Position numbers and translations under genes: made by a program
Assembly: GCA_034416335.1 (NCBI GenBank)
Contig: DAOULV010000019.1
Coordinates: 112,796-176,795, forward strand
Reading direction: 5' to 3'
Source of the DNA: MGML01 sp034416335
GTDB lineage: Bacteria; Chloroflexota; Dehalococcoidia; Dehalococcoidales; UBA2162
DNA length: 64,000 nucleotides
Notes under the pieces: generated by a model
Seen by the model: only the letters and a program-made list of their open reading frames with translations
What the model was told of the DNA's origin: nothing
Database searches by the model: none
Shown: positions 37,148 through 45,932 of the stretch, one piece after another
Layout: each line of letters starts with the position of its first letter
How positions within the stretch are numbered: position 1 is the first letter of the stretch

Positions 37148-37741
37148 CTATCTTATCTTACTTAGAACCGATTTTAACCGGTTGAAGTCGCCGCCCAGCA
37201 GCACGGCCAGTTCCTTCCCCGCTGCCGTCAGGAACTGTCGGGGGTCTTCATAGACACGACTCATATAACGCAGCGACGCGGCAACTATTTCCTCCGCAGG
37301 GACCGGCAGACCGGAATTAATGATAATATTCAAAAAGTCGAATGACCGGCTGAATTCTTTTACCTGTGCGTCATCACACTCATAGACAAAGCTGTGAATC
37401 CTGGCTGGATGCGGCGGCAGGTAATGATATATTTTTTCACTTTCACTGTAGCCGGCAACCAGCACATTAAACTCGGTACGCAGCAGTTTTAACAGCTGGG
37501 GACTTGATTTGTAGACATCTTCCTCGCTGGCTTCGTCTTTGCCGCGGGCTATCGGCCGTCTTCCCGGCTCGATGCTGCTCGTGGCAGTATTATAGACAAT
37601 TCCATACTGTTGAATGGACTCATCGCCTGTCCTGACGAGACTGCCCAGTGGAGGTGACTGGTATAACTCGTAACTCTGGACTGTAAATTCGGTAGTGCTT
37701 GCTTCTATTACCTCTCCCACCCTGTTTTGCATTTCAGCCAT
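37148..37741 (-). CDS. HAS-barrel domain protein, HerA-associated
   Basis: 197 residues. N-terminal ~75 residues (RVGEVIEASTTEFTVQSYEL, PPLGSLVRTG) resemble the HAS barrel (HerA-ATP-synthase N-terminal barrel); the remainder is helical (LPVPAEEIVAASLRYMSRVYED). A separate HAS-barrel gene is typical alongside herA/nurA in archaea and some bacteria. Function beyond a HerA partner is unknown. Confidence 0.75.
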   Translation of the reverse strand: MAEMQNRVGEVIEASTTEFTVQSYELYQSPPLGSLVRTGDESIQQYGIVYNTATSSIEPGRRPIARGKDEASEEDVYKSSPQLLKLLRTEFNVLVAGYSESEKIYHYLPPHPARIHSFVYECDDAQVKEFSRSFDFLNIIINSGLPVPAEEIVAASLRYMSRVYEDPRQFLTAAGKELAVLLGGDFNRLKSVLSKIR

Positions 37742-37761
37742 AATTGTCTCCTGCTGCAGGT

Positions 37762-37812
37762 ATTAAATCCTAAATACTAAACGCTAAATACTAAATAATA
37801 CCAAAATTCGAA
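37762..37812. repeat. AT-rich flank of the four-helix-bundle gene, inverted copy
   Basis: AAATCCTAAATACTAAACGCTAAATACTAAATAA. It is approximately the reverse complement of the copies at 38284-38316 and 39189-39221. Confidence 0.6.
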
Positions 37813-37838
37813 TTTACTAATACTAACAATAGTATGTA

Positions 37839-38201
37839 TCATTTTGTCTTTTCCACAATGGCGCCGAATATTTTCATAAGTTCGGTAGCTTCGTTTATCA
37901 AAATCTGTCTTTCTTTTTCAGTATTGTCCCCATCCACTTCAAGAAGCCTTAACCAATATATACTCTCTTTTGATTCTTTTCGGCATATCTTAATACGCAT
38001 AACAAAGTCTTTTTTACCCAGAGCTTCATTAGCTTCTATATAGTTCGCACCAACTGAACCGGAAGACCTGATAACCTGTTTAATTATCTCAACGTTTGGA
38101 ATGGATTTCTTAAGACGGTTGGTGAAAGCTATTACTTCTTTGGCAAATTTAAAAGTGCGTTCTTCCAGATCATACTTTTTTACTGTCGTTTTCTCATCCA
38201 T
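37839..38201 (-). CDS. Four-helix-bundle protein (23S rRNA IVS-encoded / S23 family)
   Basis: 120 residues. Four amphipathic helices with LEERTFKFAKEVIAFTNRL, IIKQVIRSSGSVGANYIEANEAL and KICRKESKESIYWLRLLE, the classic intervening-sequence four-helix family, which resembles Avd proteins. Such genes occur in 23S rRNA insertions or as isolated small cassettes. AT-rich, flanked by inverted AT-rich repeats, and it splits the herA-HAS-nurA set, which supports a mobile cassette. Confidence 0.9.
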   Translation of the reverse strand: MDEKTTVKKYDLEERTFKFAKEVIAFTNRLKKSIPNVEIIKQVIRSSGSVGANYIEANEALGKKDFVMRIKICRKESKESIYWLRLLEVDGDNTEKERQILINEATELMKIFGAIVEKTK

Positions 38202-38283
38202 TTATCGTCCTGCAGCTAACCAACGAACTGACCCGCAAATATCTAATAATAGTTGATTCAGTATTATATATTTGAATTTATTT

Positions 38284-38316
38284 AGAATTTAGATATTGGC
38301 ATTTAGTATTTTAGTT
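38284..38316. repeat. AT-rich flank, copy 2
   Basis: AGAATTTAGATATTGGCATTTAGTATTTTAG; nearly the reverse complement of the copy at 37762 and direct to the copy at 39189. The last bases touch the stop of the next gene. Confidence 0.6.
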
Positions 38317-39127
38317 AACGTGTTCCTTTCATCCCAGTCGGGCATACCCTGAGACAACCGCCGACAAAGCCGCAGCCGAACATTGCCCCTTCCGGACTCC
38401 GATTGATGCACTTGCTTAAGTCGTTTCTCGTCGGTATATCGATGAAGATATCGTCGGTATTAGTCCCGTCACGCATCTGCAGAGCACCTTTAGTGCACTT
38501 CTGGAAACATCTGGGTCCGTCATTGCCACCGCAGGCGCCGCGCATACATATTTTCTCCGTTATCAGGGGATCGGGTTCAAGCTCGGCTTCGGTGATAACC
38601 GAGACAAAACGGTTCCTGGGACCGAACTGAGGTGTAAGAACCAGACCGCTGAAACCGAACTCTCCCAGCCCGGCTCGCGTCGCAGCATGGCGCTGGGAGA
38701 AGAAACCAAGCATGGATGCCATTATCACCCGGCCCATGCCTGTATTAATAGTGTTAGGTGTGGGTAACGACCTCAGTTTCCAGCCTGTTTCCAGTTTGTT
38801 AGCCAGTTTAACTGCCAGTATATTCAACTGCGAATCGATGGCGAAATGTCCCATCTGCATGTAAAAATTTTCTTCTATCGACTGTGTAGCCTTGTCCTGA
38901 GGCAGGTCTGCCATCTTAAACTGATATTCTTCGCACTCAACCACCGGGTCGGGAATTCTTATCGCAGCTACTATCACGGACTTCGCCCCGGGAAGCAGCT
39001 CAGTTGGACCGTGTCCCGGCGGTGCGCCCTCGAACCTGTCTACCGAAGCTATACCGACAAGACTGGCACCTGAATCCATCACCATTTCCTTAACCATACT
39101 GCTGTTAATATTAGGCATTTTTACCAT
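38315..39127 (-). CDS. QueG-like / reductive-dehalogenase-related Fe-S protein
   Basis: 270 residues, shorter than true QueG. Contains MDSGASLVGIASVDRF (corrinoid-binding reductase family start), LPGAKSVIVAAIRI, RHAATRAGLGEFGFSGLVLTP, then Cys clusters CMRGACGGNDGPRCFQKC and CINRSP...CGFVGGCLRVCP. The Cys layout resembles the Fe-S C-terminal domain of epoxyqueuosine reductases and reductive dehalogenases. No TAT signal and no anchor protein nearby, so a cytoplasmic reductase is likelier. Corrinoid use is inference. Confidence 0.75.
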   Translation of the reverse strand: MVKMPNINSSMVKEMVMDSGASLVGIASVDRFEGAPPGHGPTELLPGAKSVIVAAIRIPDPVVECEEYQFKMADLPQDKATQSIEENFYMQMGHFAIDSQLNILAVKLANKLETGWKLRSLPTPNTINTGMGRVIMASMLGFFSQRHAATRAGLGEFGFSGLVLTPQFGPRNRFVSVITEAELEPDPLITEKICMRGACGGNDGPRCFQKCTKGALQMRDGTNTDDIFIDIPTRNDLSKCINRSPEGAMFGCGFVGGCLRVCPTGMKGTR

Positions 39128-39188
39128 CCTTTTCTTTATTTAACCTCATCTCGCTGTATCTCCCTTACCCGGGAGTTTCCATCCGTTA

Positions 39189-39221
39189 AGAATTTAGATA
39201 TTAGCATTTAATATTTGAATT
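39189..39221. repeat. AT-rich flank, copy 3
   Basis: AGAATTTAGATATTAGCATTTAATATTTGAATTT; direct repeat of the copy at 38284, so the Fe-S gene lies between two direct copies. Confidence 0.55.
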
Positions 39222-40418
39222 TTACACCCACCTGGTGTTTTTACTGCGGGCTTTCGCCGATGTGAAGGTAGGGATTTTTTCATCAGCCAGCGCCGTTTCC
39301 ACCAGCTGCCAGAAGTTCTCCCTGTCGGCGCCTGTCACCACAGCTTGCTCGTGGGCTTCGGACAGTGCCACCGGGTAACCGTGTCCGCGCCGGCACTGGT
39401 CCAGTATCAGGGTATGGGTAAGTGACAGGAGTTCGTCATTCCGTGCCACCCACTCCGGTATTTCCACTCTGGCAATTTCTTCGTCTACATTAATATAGTA
39501 AAAATATATCCTGTGTTCGCCGTATCGTTTTCCGACAACGGATGATTGGGTAATAAACAGTGCCGATCTCTCTCCTTCTCCGAGGATACCGGCGAATAAT
39601 TCCCTGTCCCTGATACCGGTTACATTATCGCACTCTCTGGTACTGCAGTCCTTGCAGTGCTTGTCGGTATCGAGCGGGTTATTGGAGCAGACAGCTACCT
39701 TAAGGGTATTGATTACGTCGCTACCGCGAGGCAGGCTGATATAGCTGGCAAGAGCGACTTTCTTGTCGTTGTTCAAATTTTTCAACCTGAAAAGACAGTC
39801 CAGAAAACCTTCATCCAGCAGTTTTTCACTGACAAACTCGGGGTATCCTTCCAGCCCCCAGAGGATAAGCGTACCATCGACCAGAGCCAGGATTGAACTG
39901 CCGGCCGGTTGTTCCGATGCAAGGTCGATGAGCCTCCGGCATTCGTCCACGCTCCGTTTGATGCCGAGTAAAGTTCCCTCTATCGGCTGCTCGCGGTTCG
40001 ATTCGGGCTGTGAAATCACCAGCTCTTCTTCGGATGCATAGAGACTCGGAAGACTGTCGAGAAAAGCGTCGGGATTAGTACCGTAATTTAGAACTGCACT
40101 GCCGATGTTGATAAGGTAGCATCTCGCCGCCCGGTGACGGTCGACATCTATGTGTGAACCATCGGTTGCTATAACGGTGAAATCAGCCGGGAGTGCTGGC
40201 GGCTCATAATGCAGGTCCAGGCCGTCGGTGATATCGGCCACCAGCCATGTTGTCCTGCTGGTGGCAATTTTTTTCTTCAGGCTGTCTATATTTTTTGCCT
40301 GCAATCGGGCTGTATCGAGGGCATTCCTGAGGTGTTCGTTTCTTGTACTCAGGCCTTCCTTAAGCCTGGTAAGTAGTCCTCCGACCTGAGATGCAACTCT
40401 GGTTAAGTCCAGCGACAT
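39222..40418 (-). CDS. nurA: NurA-domain 5'-3' nuclease
   Basis: 398 residues. NurA motifs: catalytic Asp in VIATDGSHIDVDRH, LVDGTLILWGLE (second acidic motif) and late HGYPVALSEAHEQAVVTGADR. Works with HerA in archaea to resect DNA ends. It is 4 kb from herA, with HAS, four-helix and Fe-S genes between. Followed by a CutA gene. N-terminal coiled region of about 60 residues. Confidence 0.88.
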   Translation of the reverse strand: MSLDLTRVASQVGGLLTRLKEGLSTRNEHLRNALDTARLQAKNIDSLKKKIATSRTTWLVADITDGLDLHYEPPALPADFTVIATDGSHIDVDRHRAARCYLINIGSAVLNYGTNPDAFLDSLPSLYASEEELVISQPESNREQPIEGTLLGIKRSVDECRRLIDLASEQPAGSSILALVDGTLILWGLEGYPEFVSEKLLDEGFLDCLFRLKNLNNDKKVALASYISLPRGSDVINTLKVAVCSNNPLDTDKHCKDCSTRECDNVTGIRDRELFAGILGEGERSALFITQSSVVGKRYGEHRIYFYYINVDEEIARVEIPEWVARNDELLSLTHTLILDQCRRGHGYPVALSEAHEQAVVTGADRENFWQLVETALADEKIPTFTSAKARSKNTRWV

Positions 40419-40445
40419 ATTCCCGGCACCTTCCTTACTTTCCGG

Positions 40446-40757
40446 CTATGCGGTGGATTCTTCTATCCACCTTAAGTAATCGGGGTTACCCTGCTTTATG
40501 GGTAAAACAACGATACAGGGCACTTCATAAGAGTGGAGAGATTTCACGCGCTCGGTTACTTTCTCTGCAAGCGTGGCTCGGGTCTTGATGAACATTACGA
40601 CTTCGGCTTCCTGTTCGATATCGTCTCTCCAGCGGTAAATCGATTTCACAGGGAGGATATTGACGCAGGCGGCAAGTCTTTCCTCGATCAGTTTCCTGCC
40701 GATTTCGGCAGCTTCCTCTTCGCTTCCGGCGGTGATATAAACAGAGCAGTACTCCAT
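40446..40757 (-). CDS. cutA: CutA1 divalent-cation tolerance protein
   Basis: 103 residues, full length. MEYCSVYITAGSEEEAAEIGRKLIEERLAACVN, YRWRDDIEQEAEVVMFIKT and HSYEVPCIVVLPI are the conserved CutA1 segments. Trimeric protein of uncertain cation or signalling role. Follows sufBD by 15 bases. Confidence 0.93.
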   Translation of the reverse strand: MEYCSVYITAGSEEEAAEIGRKLIEERLAACVNILPVKSIYRWRDDIEQEAEVVMFIKTRATLAEKVTERVKSLHSYEVPCIVVLPIKQGNPDYLRWIEESTA

Positions 40758-40772
40758 CCTACGCTTTCCGCA

Positions 40773-41729
40773 CTATCGCAAGATACCTTTGACGATAACG
40801 TCCACCGCCCGGTCTTCGTCCAGCCCTCTCGCCATCAGTGTCTCAACCTGTCTCCTGTCGACGCTGCCTATTGCCGCTTCATGAGTTACCTTGGCGGCAT
40901 CATCCGTTACCGAGACTATAGGTATTGCGGTGGCAACAGCTTCGGTACCGTTAACCAGCTCAATGCAGTCGACGTGCCCCCTCGAATGAGGAGCGTTCCC
41001 GAAGGTTTCGCCCCGCACCTCGGCTCTGGCTTTATCACTCAGGACTATCCTGCTTTTTGCCAGTCCCCTGGCTCCGGTGCCGTTCAGATGAATTTTCTCG
41101 AGTATTTTTATATCGTCGTCACCTTTGCCGTACGCTTTTACCACCAGTTCCGCGACGCTTTCTTCCTGGCAGAAAACCTCGAAATCATAGTCCATCAAAC
41201 CGACCCTGCCCTCGCTCAGGGCAAAAGTGCTCTGCCATACACCGCCTCTGGCGATGTTAATCCTGGCTTTCGGAATCACTTCGATACCGCCGTACTCACC
41301 GTGATAGTGGGTCTCTCTATATTCGAACCTCGCATTCTCCCCTATCTCGATCTCCGCGTCCATCCTGTGGATTACCTTCTCGGCATTGGGGAAAATGCAG
41401 TGAGCGACCGCATTAACGTCGCTGTTTTTACGGGCTTCCAGCCTGAAGATTATCTCCTGCAGTCCTTCTTTCGGCAGAACTCCGAAACACAGATGAACAG
41501 GCTTCTCTATCTTGACTCCTTCTTCTATGACGAAGTGGATGTCAACGCCGTTTTCGGTTTCGATTGTATCCAGCACCAGGCCTTCAAGACCATCGGCGCT
41601 CAGCACTTTGTTTTCGTGGATTACCAGCTTGGCTACCTTTGAGTCTGAGAGAGATTCCCTGTCACCTCCGGCATTTTCGTAGGCTTTTACCATTCCCCTG
41701 TATTCTTCTTCGATCGAACGACTAAGCAT
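40773..41729 (-). CDS. sufB: SufB/SufD family Fe-S scaffold protein
   Basis: 318 residues, shorter than SufB (~470). The C-terminal beta-helix core is present with AIGSVDRRQVETLMARGLDEDRAVDVIVKGIL and VTDDAAKVTHEAA (the conserved SufB/D end). A single SufBD protein next to SufC is the minimal SUF system of archaea and some anaerobes. Overlaps sufC by 8 bases. Confidence 0.88.
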   Translation of the reverse strand: MLSRSIEEEYRGMVKAYENAGGDRESLSDSKVAKLVIHENKVLSADGLEGLVLDTIETENGVDIHFVIEEGVKIEKPVHLCFGVLPKEGLQEIIFRLEARKNSDVNAVAHCIFPNAEKVIHRMDAEIEIGENARFEYRETHYHGEYGGIEVIPKARINIARGGVWQSTFALSEGRVGLMDYDFEVFCQEESVAELVVKAYGKGDDDIKILEKIHLNGTGARGLAKSRIVLSDKARAEVRGETFGNAPHSRGHVDCIELVNGTEAVATAIPIVSVTDDAAKVTHEAAIGSVDRRQVETLMARGLDEDRAVDVIVKGILR

Positions 41730-42480
41730 CAGCTCTGCCTTTCCTTATCATCTCTCTCAAATCCTCATAGGTCGGTTCATTAATGTGACCGCAGCTCTGG
41801 CAGTTTTCCTTAAACCATTCACTCATTTCGGCGGGAGGACCAGTCTGGAGTATCGAACCGGCGCACAGTACGGATACTCTGTGAGCAATCTCCACCATCT
41901 CTTCACTGTGCGTAATCATCAAGATAGACGACCCCTGCCTGTTTAGTTCCAGCATGCCGTTCAGCAGAATCGGTAAAGAAACGATGTCTATGCCGGAATC
42001 CGGTTCGTCAAGAATCGCCAGCTTCGGCTGCATAGCGATAATCGACGCAAGCTCAATTCTCTTCCTCTCTCCGCCGCTTAGAGTGTTATCGATATCCCGG
42101 CTGATGTACCGCTCGGGGTCCATTCCAACCGCCTCCAGGCACTCGGTGATGCGCCGGATACCGGGGTTATTGCCGCTCAGACTGAGATAGTCCCTGACCG
42201 TCAGCCCTTCTATCCTGGCCGGTTCCTGCCAGGCAAGACTGATTCCACTCTGGGCTCTCTGCGAAACCGTCATCTCGCTGATATCCTGTCCTTCGAACAG
42301 TATCTTCCCGCTGCTAGCTTTATAATTGTTTACACCCATTATCAGGTAAGCAAGCGTTGTCTTACCCGTGCCGTTCTCGCCGAGGACACCGTGAATTTCC
42401 CCGCTTTTCACATGCAGGTTCAATCCGTTGATAATGGGTTTGCCGTCGAGTTCAAGGAAGAGATTTTCTACCTGAAGCAC
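41722..42480 (-). CDS. sufC: SufC Fe-S assembly ATPase
   Basis: 252 residues. Walker A GENGTGKTT, signature LSGGERKR, Walker B LAILDEPDSGIDI, switch His in MITHSEEM. SufC pairs with SufBD in Fe-S cluster assembly. First gene of the sufC-sufBD-cutA unit. Confidence 0.93.
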   Translation of the reverse strand: MLQVENLFLELDGKPIINGLNLHVKSGEIHGVLGENGTGKTTLAYLIMGVNNYKASSGKILFEGQDISEMTVSQRAQSGISLAWQEPARIEGLTVRDYLSLSGNNPGIRRITECLEAVGMDPERYISRDIDNTLSGGERKRIELASIIAMQPKLAILDEPDSGIDIVSLPILLNGMLELNRQGSSILMITHSEEMVEIAHRVSVLCAGSILQTGPPAEMSEWFKENCQSCGHINEPTYEDLREMIRKGRADA

Positions 42481-42644
42481 AGAACTACCTCCAGCTTTTA
42501 CCCGTGAAATGACTATTTATGCAGAATATCGTGGATTCCCAACTATCAGTATAATGAAACAGAACTGGTAACTCAAGCAACATACCTTAATCTTGAAAAG
42601 GGATTCTTACCGGTCCCGGTTTGCCGTCGGCGGCAAGAAAAAAA

Positions 42645-43562
42645 TCAGGACTGTATATTGATTCTCAGACTGCAGTCGGTAACGGAACACTGCTCGCACT
42701 CGGTATCGCAGGGCTCGAGATGAATCGTTACGCTGATACTGTTAAGCCTGCCTTCGATATCGTGCTCGATATGATCGGCCATCTTGTGGGCGTCTTCCAG
42801 GCTCATATGTTTCGGCAGCAGGAGATGCAGGTCGACGAAACGCTGGCTCCCTGCTTTACGGGTACGTACCTTGTGATAACCTGCGAGTTGAGTGGTATGC
42901 TCATCGATGCAGGAAAGTATAACCTCTTCCTCTTCCTCGGGAAGTCTTTTGTCTAACAACTCACCGAATGATTTTCGCAGTACATCGAAAGCCGATTTTA
43001 GAATTATTAAGGAGACTCCTATACCGACTATGGAATCAAGCATACTGAAACCGGTAATACGGATAAATATCATTGCCACCAGCACACCGACGGCGGAATA
43101 GATATCCGCGTTAATATTACGGGCTGAAGCTTCAAGCGCCAGTGAATCCGTAGCCCGCGACACTTTCATCAGGTGACGGGAAAGAAAAATACTGGCTACC
43201 ACCGATACCAGCATAACGGCTATTCCCGCTTCGGACATTTCCATTCCGACACCGGTGATTATTCGCTGGACAGCCGAATAAATAATCCAGCCACCGGCTA
43301 TAAATATCAGTATCGACTGGACAATCGCAGCTATTCCCTCGACCTTCCCGTGCCCGAAGGGATGTTCTTTATCTGCGGGTTCATCCGCCATTCTTACGGC
43401 AAATACCGTCACACCTATTGCGAATAAATCGAGGAAACTGTCTACAGCCTGGGCTGTAATACTGATACTGCCTGTCAGGAAGGCAACTACCGCTTTAAGA
43501 ATAACGAGACTGGCAATAACCAGCAGTGCTAGTCTGGCTGCTCCTTTTCTTGTTGAAAACAT
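42645..43562 (-). CDS. Cation diffusion facilitator (CDF) transporter
   Basis: 305 residues. Six hydrophobic segments, metal-site sequence AQAVDSFLDLFAIG, HPFGHGKVE and a C-terminal cytoplasmic domain. The tail is unusual: CDTECEQCSVTDCSLR holds five Cys within 16 residues, probably a metal-binding or redox tag. Exports divalent metals such as zinc or iron. Downstream of secF by 54 bases on the same strand. Confidence 0.9.
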   Translation of the reverse strand: MFSTRKGAARLALLVIASLVILKAVVAFLTGSISITAQAVDSFLDLFAIGVTVFAVRMADEPADKEHPFGHGKVEGIAAIVQSILIFIAGGWIIYSAVQRIITGVGMEMSEAGIAVMLVSVVASIFLSRHLMKVSRATDSLALEASARNINADIYSAVGVLVAMIFIRITGFSMLDSIVGIGVSLIILKSAFDVLRKSFGELLDKRLPEEEEEVILSCIDEHTTQLAGYHKVRTRKAGSQRFVDLHLLLPKHMSLEDAHKMADHIEHDIEGRLNSISVTIHLEPCDTECEQCSVTDCSLRINIQS

Positions 43563-43616
43563 TCGGTGATTCCCCTGCCTTGCGCGGTATGAAGATTACT
43601 ATTGCTGATTGACAGC

Positions 43617-44495
43617 CTATCTCTGCCGGCTGCCTCTCCACACGACCAGTAGTGAAGGAGCGATGAACAGTGAACTGTATGTTCCGGCTATGATACCCAC
43701 AAGAAGGACTACCGTGAAATTCTGTATTACGGTACCCACGAAGAACATCAGCGCCAGTATCACGAAGAGAGTAGTCAAACTGGTGTTAAGAGAACGCGTA
43801 AGCGTCTCTATAAGACTGTTATTTACGATTGTATTGAAAGGAGACTTGGCGTCGGTCAGAAGGTTTTCACGTATTCTGTCGAAAACCACCACGGTATTAT
43901 TAACGCTGTAACCGATTACGGCAAGGATACCTATAACGAACTTCAGGTCTATTTCCCAGCCGAAAATACCTCCGAGAACGGCAAATACTCCCAGAGCCAC
44001 CACCGTGTCATGAACCAGTGCTATTATGGCACAGACACCATAGTGGAATGGATTCGGCATTTTACGGAATGCCCAGGCAATATATAATAGTATGCCGATT
44101 GTGGCAATCGCCACGGCGATAGCGGCATTCCGCGTCGTCTCGGAAGCTACCATTTCGCTTACATCGTCGAACTCCCTGACTGTCAGAGATTCGAACTTTT
44201 CAGACAGGTCGGTCTCCAGCATTGTCTTTTCATCCGCAGTCAGGCGCGGCAGGCGTACCAGAAATTCGTCTCCCCCGACTTCCTGGATGATAACGTTTGT
44301 ATACCCGAGTCCTGCCAGTTCGTCCTCCAGAGCGCCTTTTTCGACCTGCTGTTCGAATCCGACTGTCATCACCGAACCGCTGCTGAACTCTACTCCGGCT
44401 TTCAGGCCGAATACTGCCAGAAAGATAATACAGGCGACTACTATTACGCCGGTAAATATAAAATACCAGAGCCTTTTACCTATAAAATCGATCAT
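43617..44495 (-). CDS. secF: Protein translocase subunit SecF
   Basis: 292 residues from ATG 44495 (MIDFIGKRLWYF). An upstream start at 44693 would run inside secD and is not needed. Conserved GVEFSSGSVMTVGFE, HDTVVALGVFAVLGG and GYSVNNTVVVFDRIREN. Six membrane segments. Start overlaps the secD stop (ATGA). Confidence 0.95.
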   Translation of the reverse strand: MIDFIGKRLWYFIFTGVIVVACIIFLAVFGLKAGVEFSSGSVMTVGFEQQVEKGALEDELAGLGYTNVIIQEVGGDEFLVRLPRLTADEKTMLETDLSEKFESLTVREFDDVSEMVASETTRNAAIAVAIATIGILLYIAWAFRKMPNPFHYGVCAIIALVHDTVVALGVFAVLGGIFGWEIDLKFVIGILAVIGYSVNNTVVVFDRIRENLLTDAKSPFNTIVNNSLIETLTRSLNTSLTTLFVILALMFFVGTVIQNFTVVLLVGIIAGTYSSLFIAPSLLVVWRGSRQR

Positions 44496-45850
44496 TGTTT
44501 CCTTCCAACATACGGGCTGAATAATCGTATGCTGTGCGCCAGTGAAGTACCGATGAACAGCCTGAGCAGTGTCCGGGTAACGATTATCGCTGTAAGCATA
44601 CTTGCTACCACGCCGATAGCCAGTGTCAGGGCAAATCCCTGCACTGCGGCACTGGATACAATACTGCTGCCCAGCCAGAAAAGTATCAAACACACTATCA
44701 GAGTGGTTATATTACCGTCGCGGATTGCTGTCCAGGCACGACTGAAACCTGCTTCGATAGCCGCCCCCAGTGTACGCCCGGCACGCAGTTCTTCCTTCAT
44801 ACGTTCGAATATGAGGACGTTGGCATCGACTGCCATACCTATCGACAGTATAAATCCGCCGAGTCCGGCAAGAGTCAGTGTGAATCCGGGCCAGAGTTTG
44901 AATAGCGCCAGTACCAGAATTCCGTAAAACACCAGGGCAACTCCTGCAAGTAGTCCCGGTATTCTGTAATAAAGCGTCATAAACAGGATAACCAGCAAAA
45001 TACCGATAAGCCCGGCTCTGATACTCATTCCGACGAAATCCGAACCGAGTACCGGCGATATTGTCTGGTCGAATATTTTTACAAGAGGCAGCGGCAGCCT
45101 GCCGAAATTAAGCTGGCTTGATAGTCGCTGCGCATCCTGTAGACTAAGCCCCGTAATGACACCCCTGTCCGTAATTGTCGACTGGACGGCAGGAGCGATG
45201 GGATTACCGCTTTCACCGCGTAATGGTTCGTCTCCGTCGAATATAGCCATCGGGTCGTGATTAACCGAAAGCCTGCCGGTGACCTGCTCCGATACCTTGC
45301 TGCCCTCTTCATCCCACTGGAAGTTAAGCTCAATTCTGCCGAAACTGTCCTGGGAAATGAAGGTATTCGTCTTGAAATACCGACTTGTCAGGGCTTTTTC
45401 CTCACCGTCGACTATGGCAGTTGCAGGTTTCCACTTCCTTCCATCTTCTGTTTCCCACTTTACCGACGCGTTATCGGTAGTGAGTTCACCGAATGCAAGC
45501 ATGTCGACGCGGGCGAGTCTTTCCTTGTCCTTGTCCGAGACATCTACTCCGGGAAGTTCGACAACTATGCGGTCTTCTCCCTGTATCTGGATGACCGGTT
45601 CGGTCACACCGAGAGGATTAACCCTGTTTTCGAGTACGGCTTTCGCCCCTTCGAGCGCATCGGCACGCTGTGCCGGTTCCAGCCCGGAAAGGTCTGCCTG
45701 GTAAACGATGTGCATACCGCCCTGCAGGTCGAGTCCCAGCTGGACTCCCCTACCGCCTATCGTTCCCTTTTCGATTGGAAACACCACCGCCAGCGCAAGG
45801 GCGAAGATGACTAATACTATTACAAAAACCCAGGAGTTTCTTCTAAGCAT
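44492..45850 (-). CDS. secD: Protein translocase subunit SecD
   Basis: 452 residues. GVQLGLDLQGGMHIVYQ, VVELPGVDVSDKD, and TM region with MAVDANVLIFERMKEELRAGR. The periplasmic P1 domain is shorter than in Proteobacteria. Forms SecDF with the next gene to drive protein export. Confidence 0.95.
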   Translation of the reverse strand: MLRRNSWVFVIVLVIFALALAVVFPIEKGTIGGRGVQLGLDLQGGMHIVYQADLSGLEPAQRADALEGAKAVLENRVNPLGVTEPVIQIQGEDRIVVELPGVDVSDKDKERLARVDMLAFGELTTDNASVKWETEDGRKWKPATAIVDGEEKALTSRYFKTNTFISQDSFGRIELNFQWDEEGSKVSEQVTGRLSVNHDPMAIFDGDEPLRGESGNPIAPAVQSTITDRGVITGLSLQDAQRLSSQLNFGRLPLPLVKIFDQTISPVLGSDFVGMSIRAGLIGILLVILFMTLYYRIPGLLAGVALVFYGILVLALFKLWPGFTLTLAGLGGFILSIGMAVDANVLIFERMKEELRAGRTLGAAIEAGFSRAWTAIRDGNITTLIVCLILFWLGSSIVSSAAVQGFALTLAIGVVASMLTAIIVTRTLLRLFIGTSLAHSIRLFSPYVGRKQ

Positions 45851-45932
45851 TCTGTATCTCTGTTATTAAAAGGGCAGTTGGTACTGCCCATCCTTTCAGT
45901 TTACAACATAACCACCAGACACTGGAATCTCG

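Noticed and set aside
38315..39127. A reductive dehalogenase
   Set aside because: No TAT signal, no RdhB anchor gene, and too short; a QueG-like reductase fits better.
40533..41642. A 369-codon frame antisense to sufBD and cutA
   Set aside because: Shadow of two well-supported genes; no family resemblance.
43617..44693. Longer SecF beginning at 44693
   Set aside because: The extra 66 residues lie in the secD coding region; the family start is at 44495.
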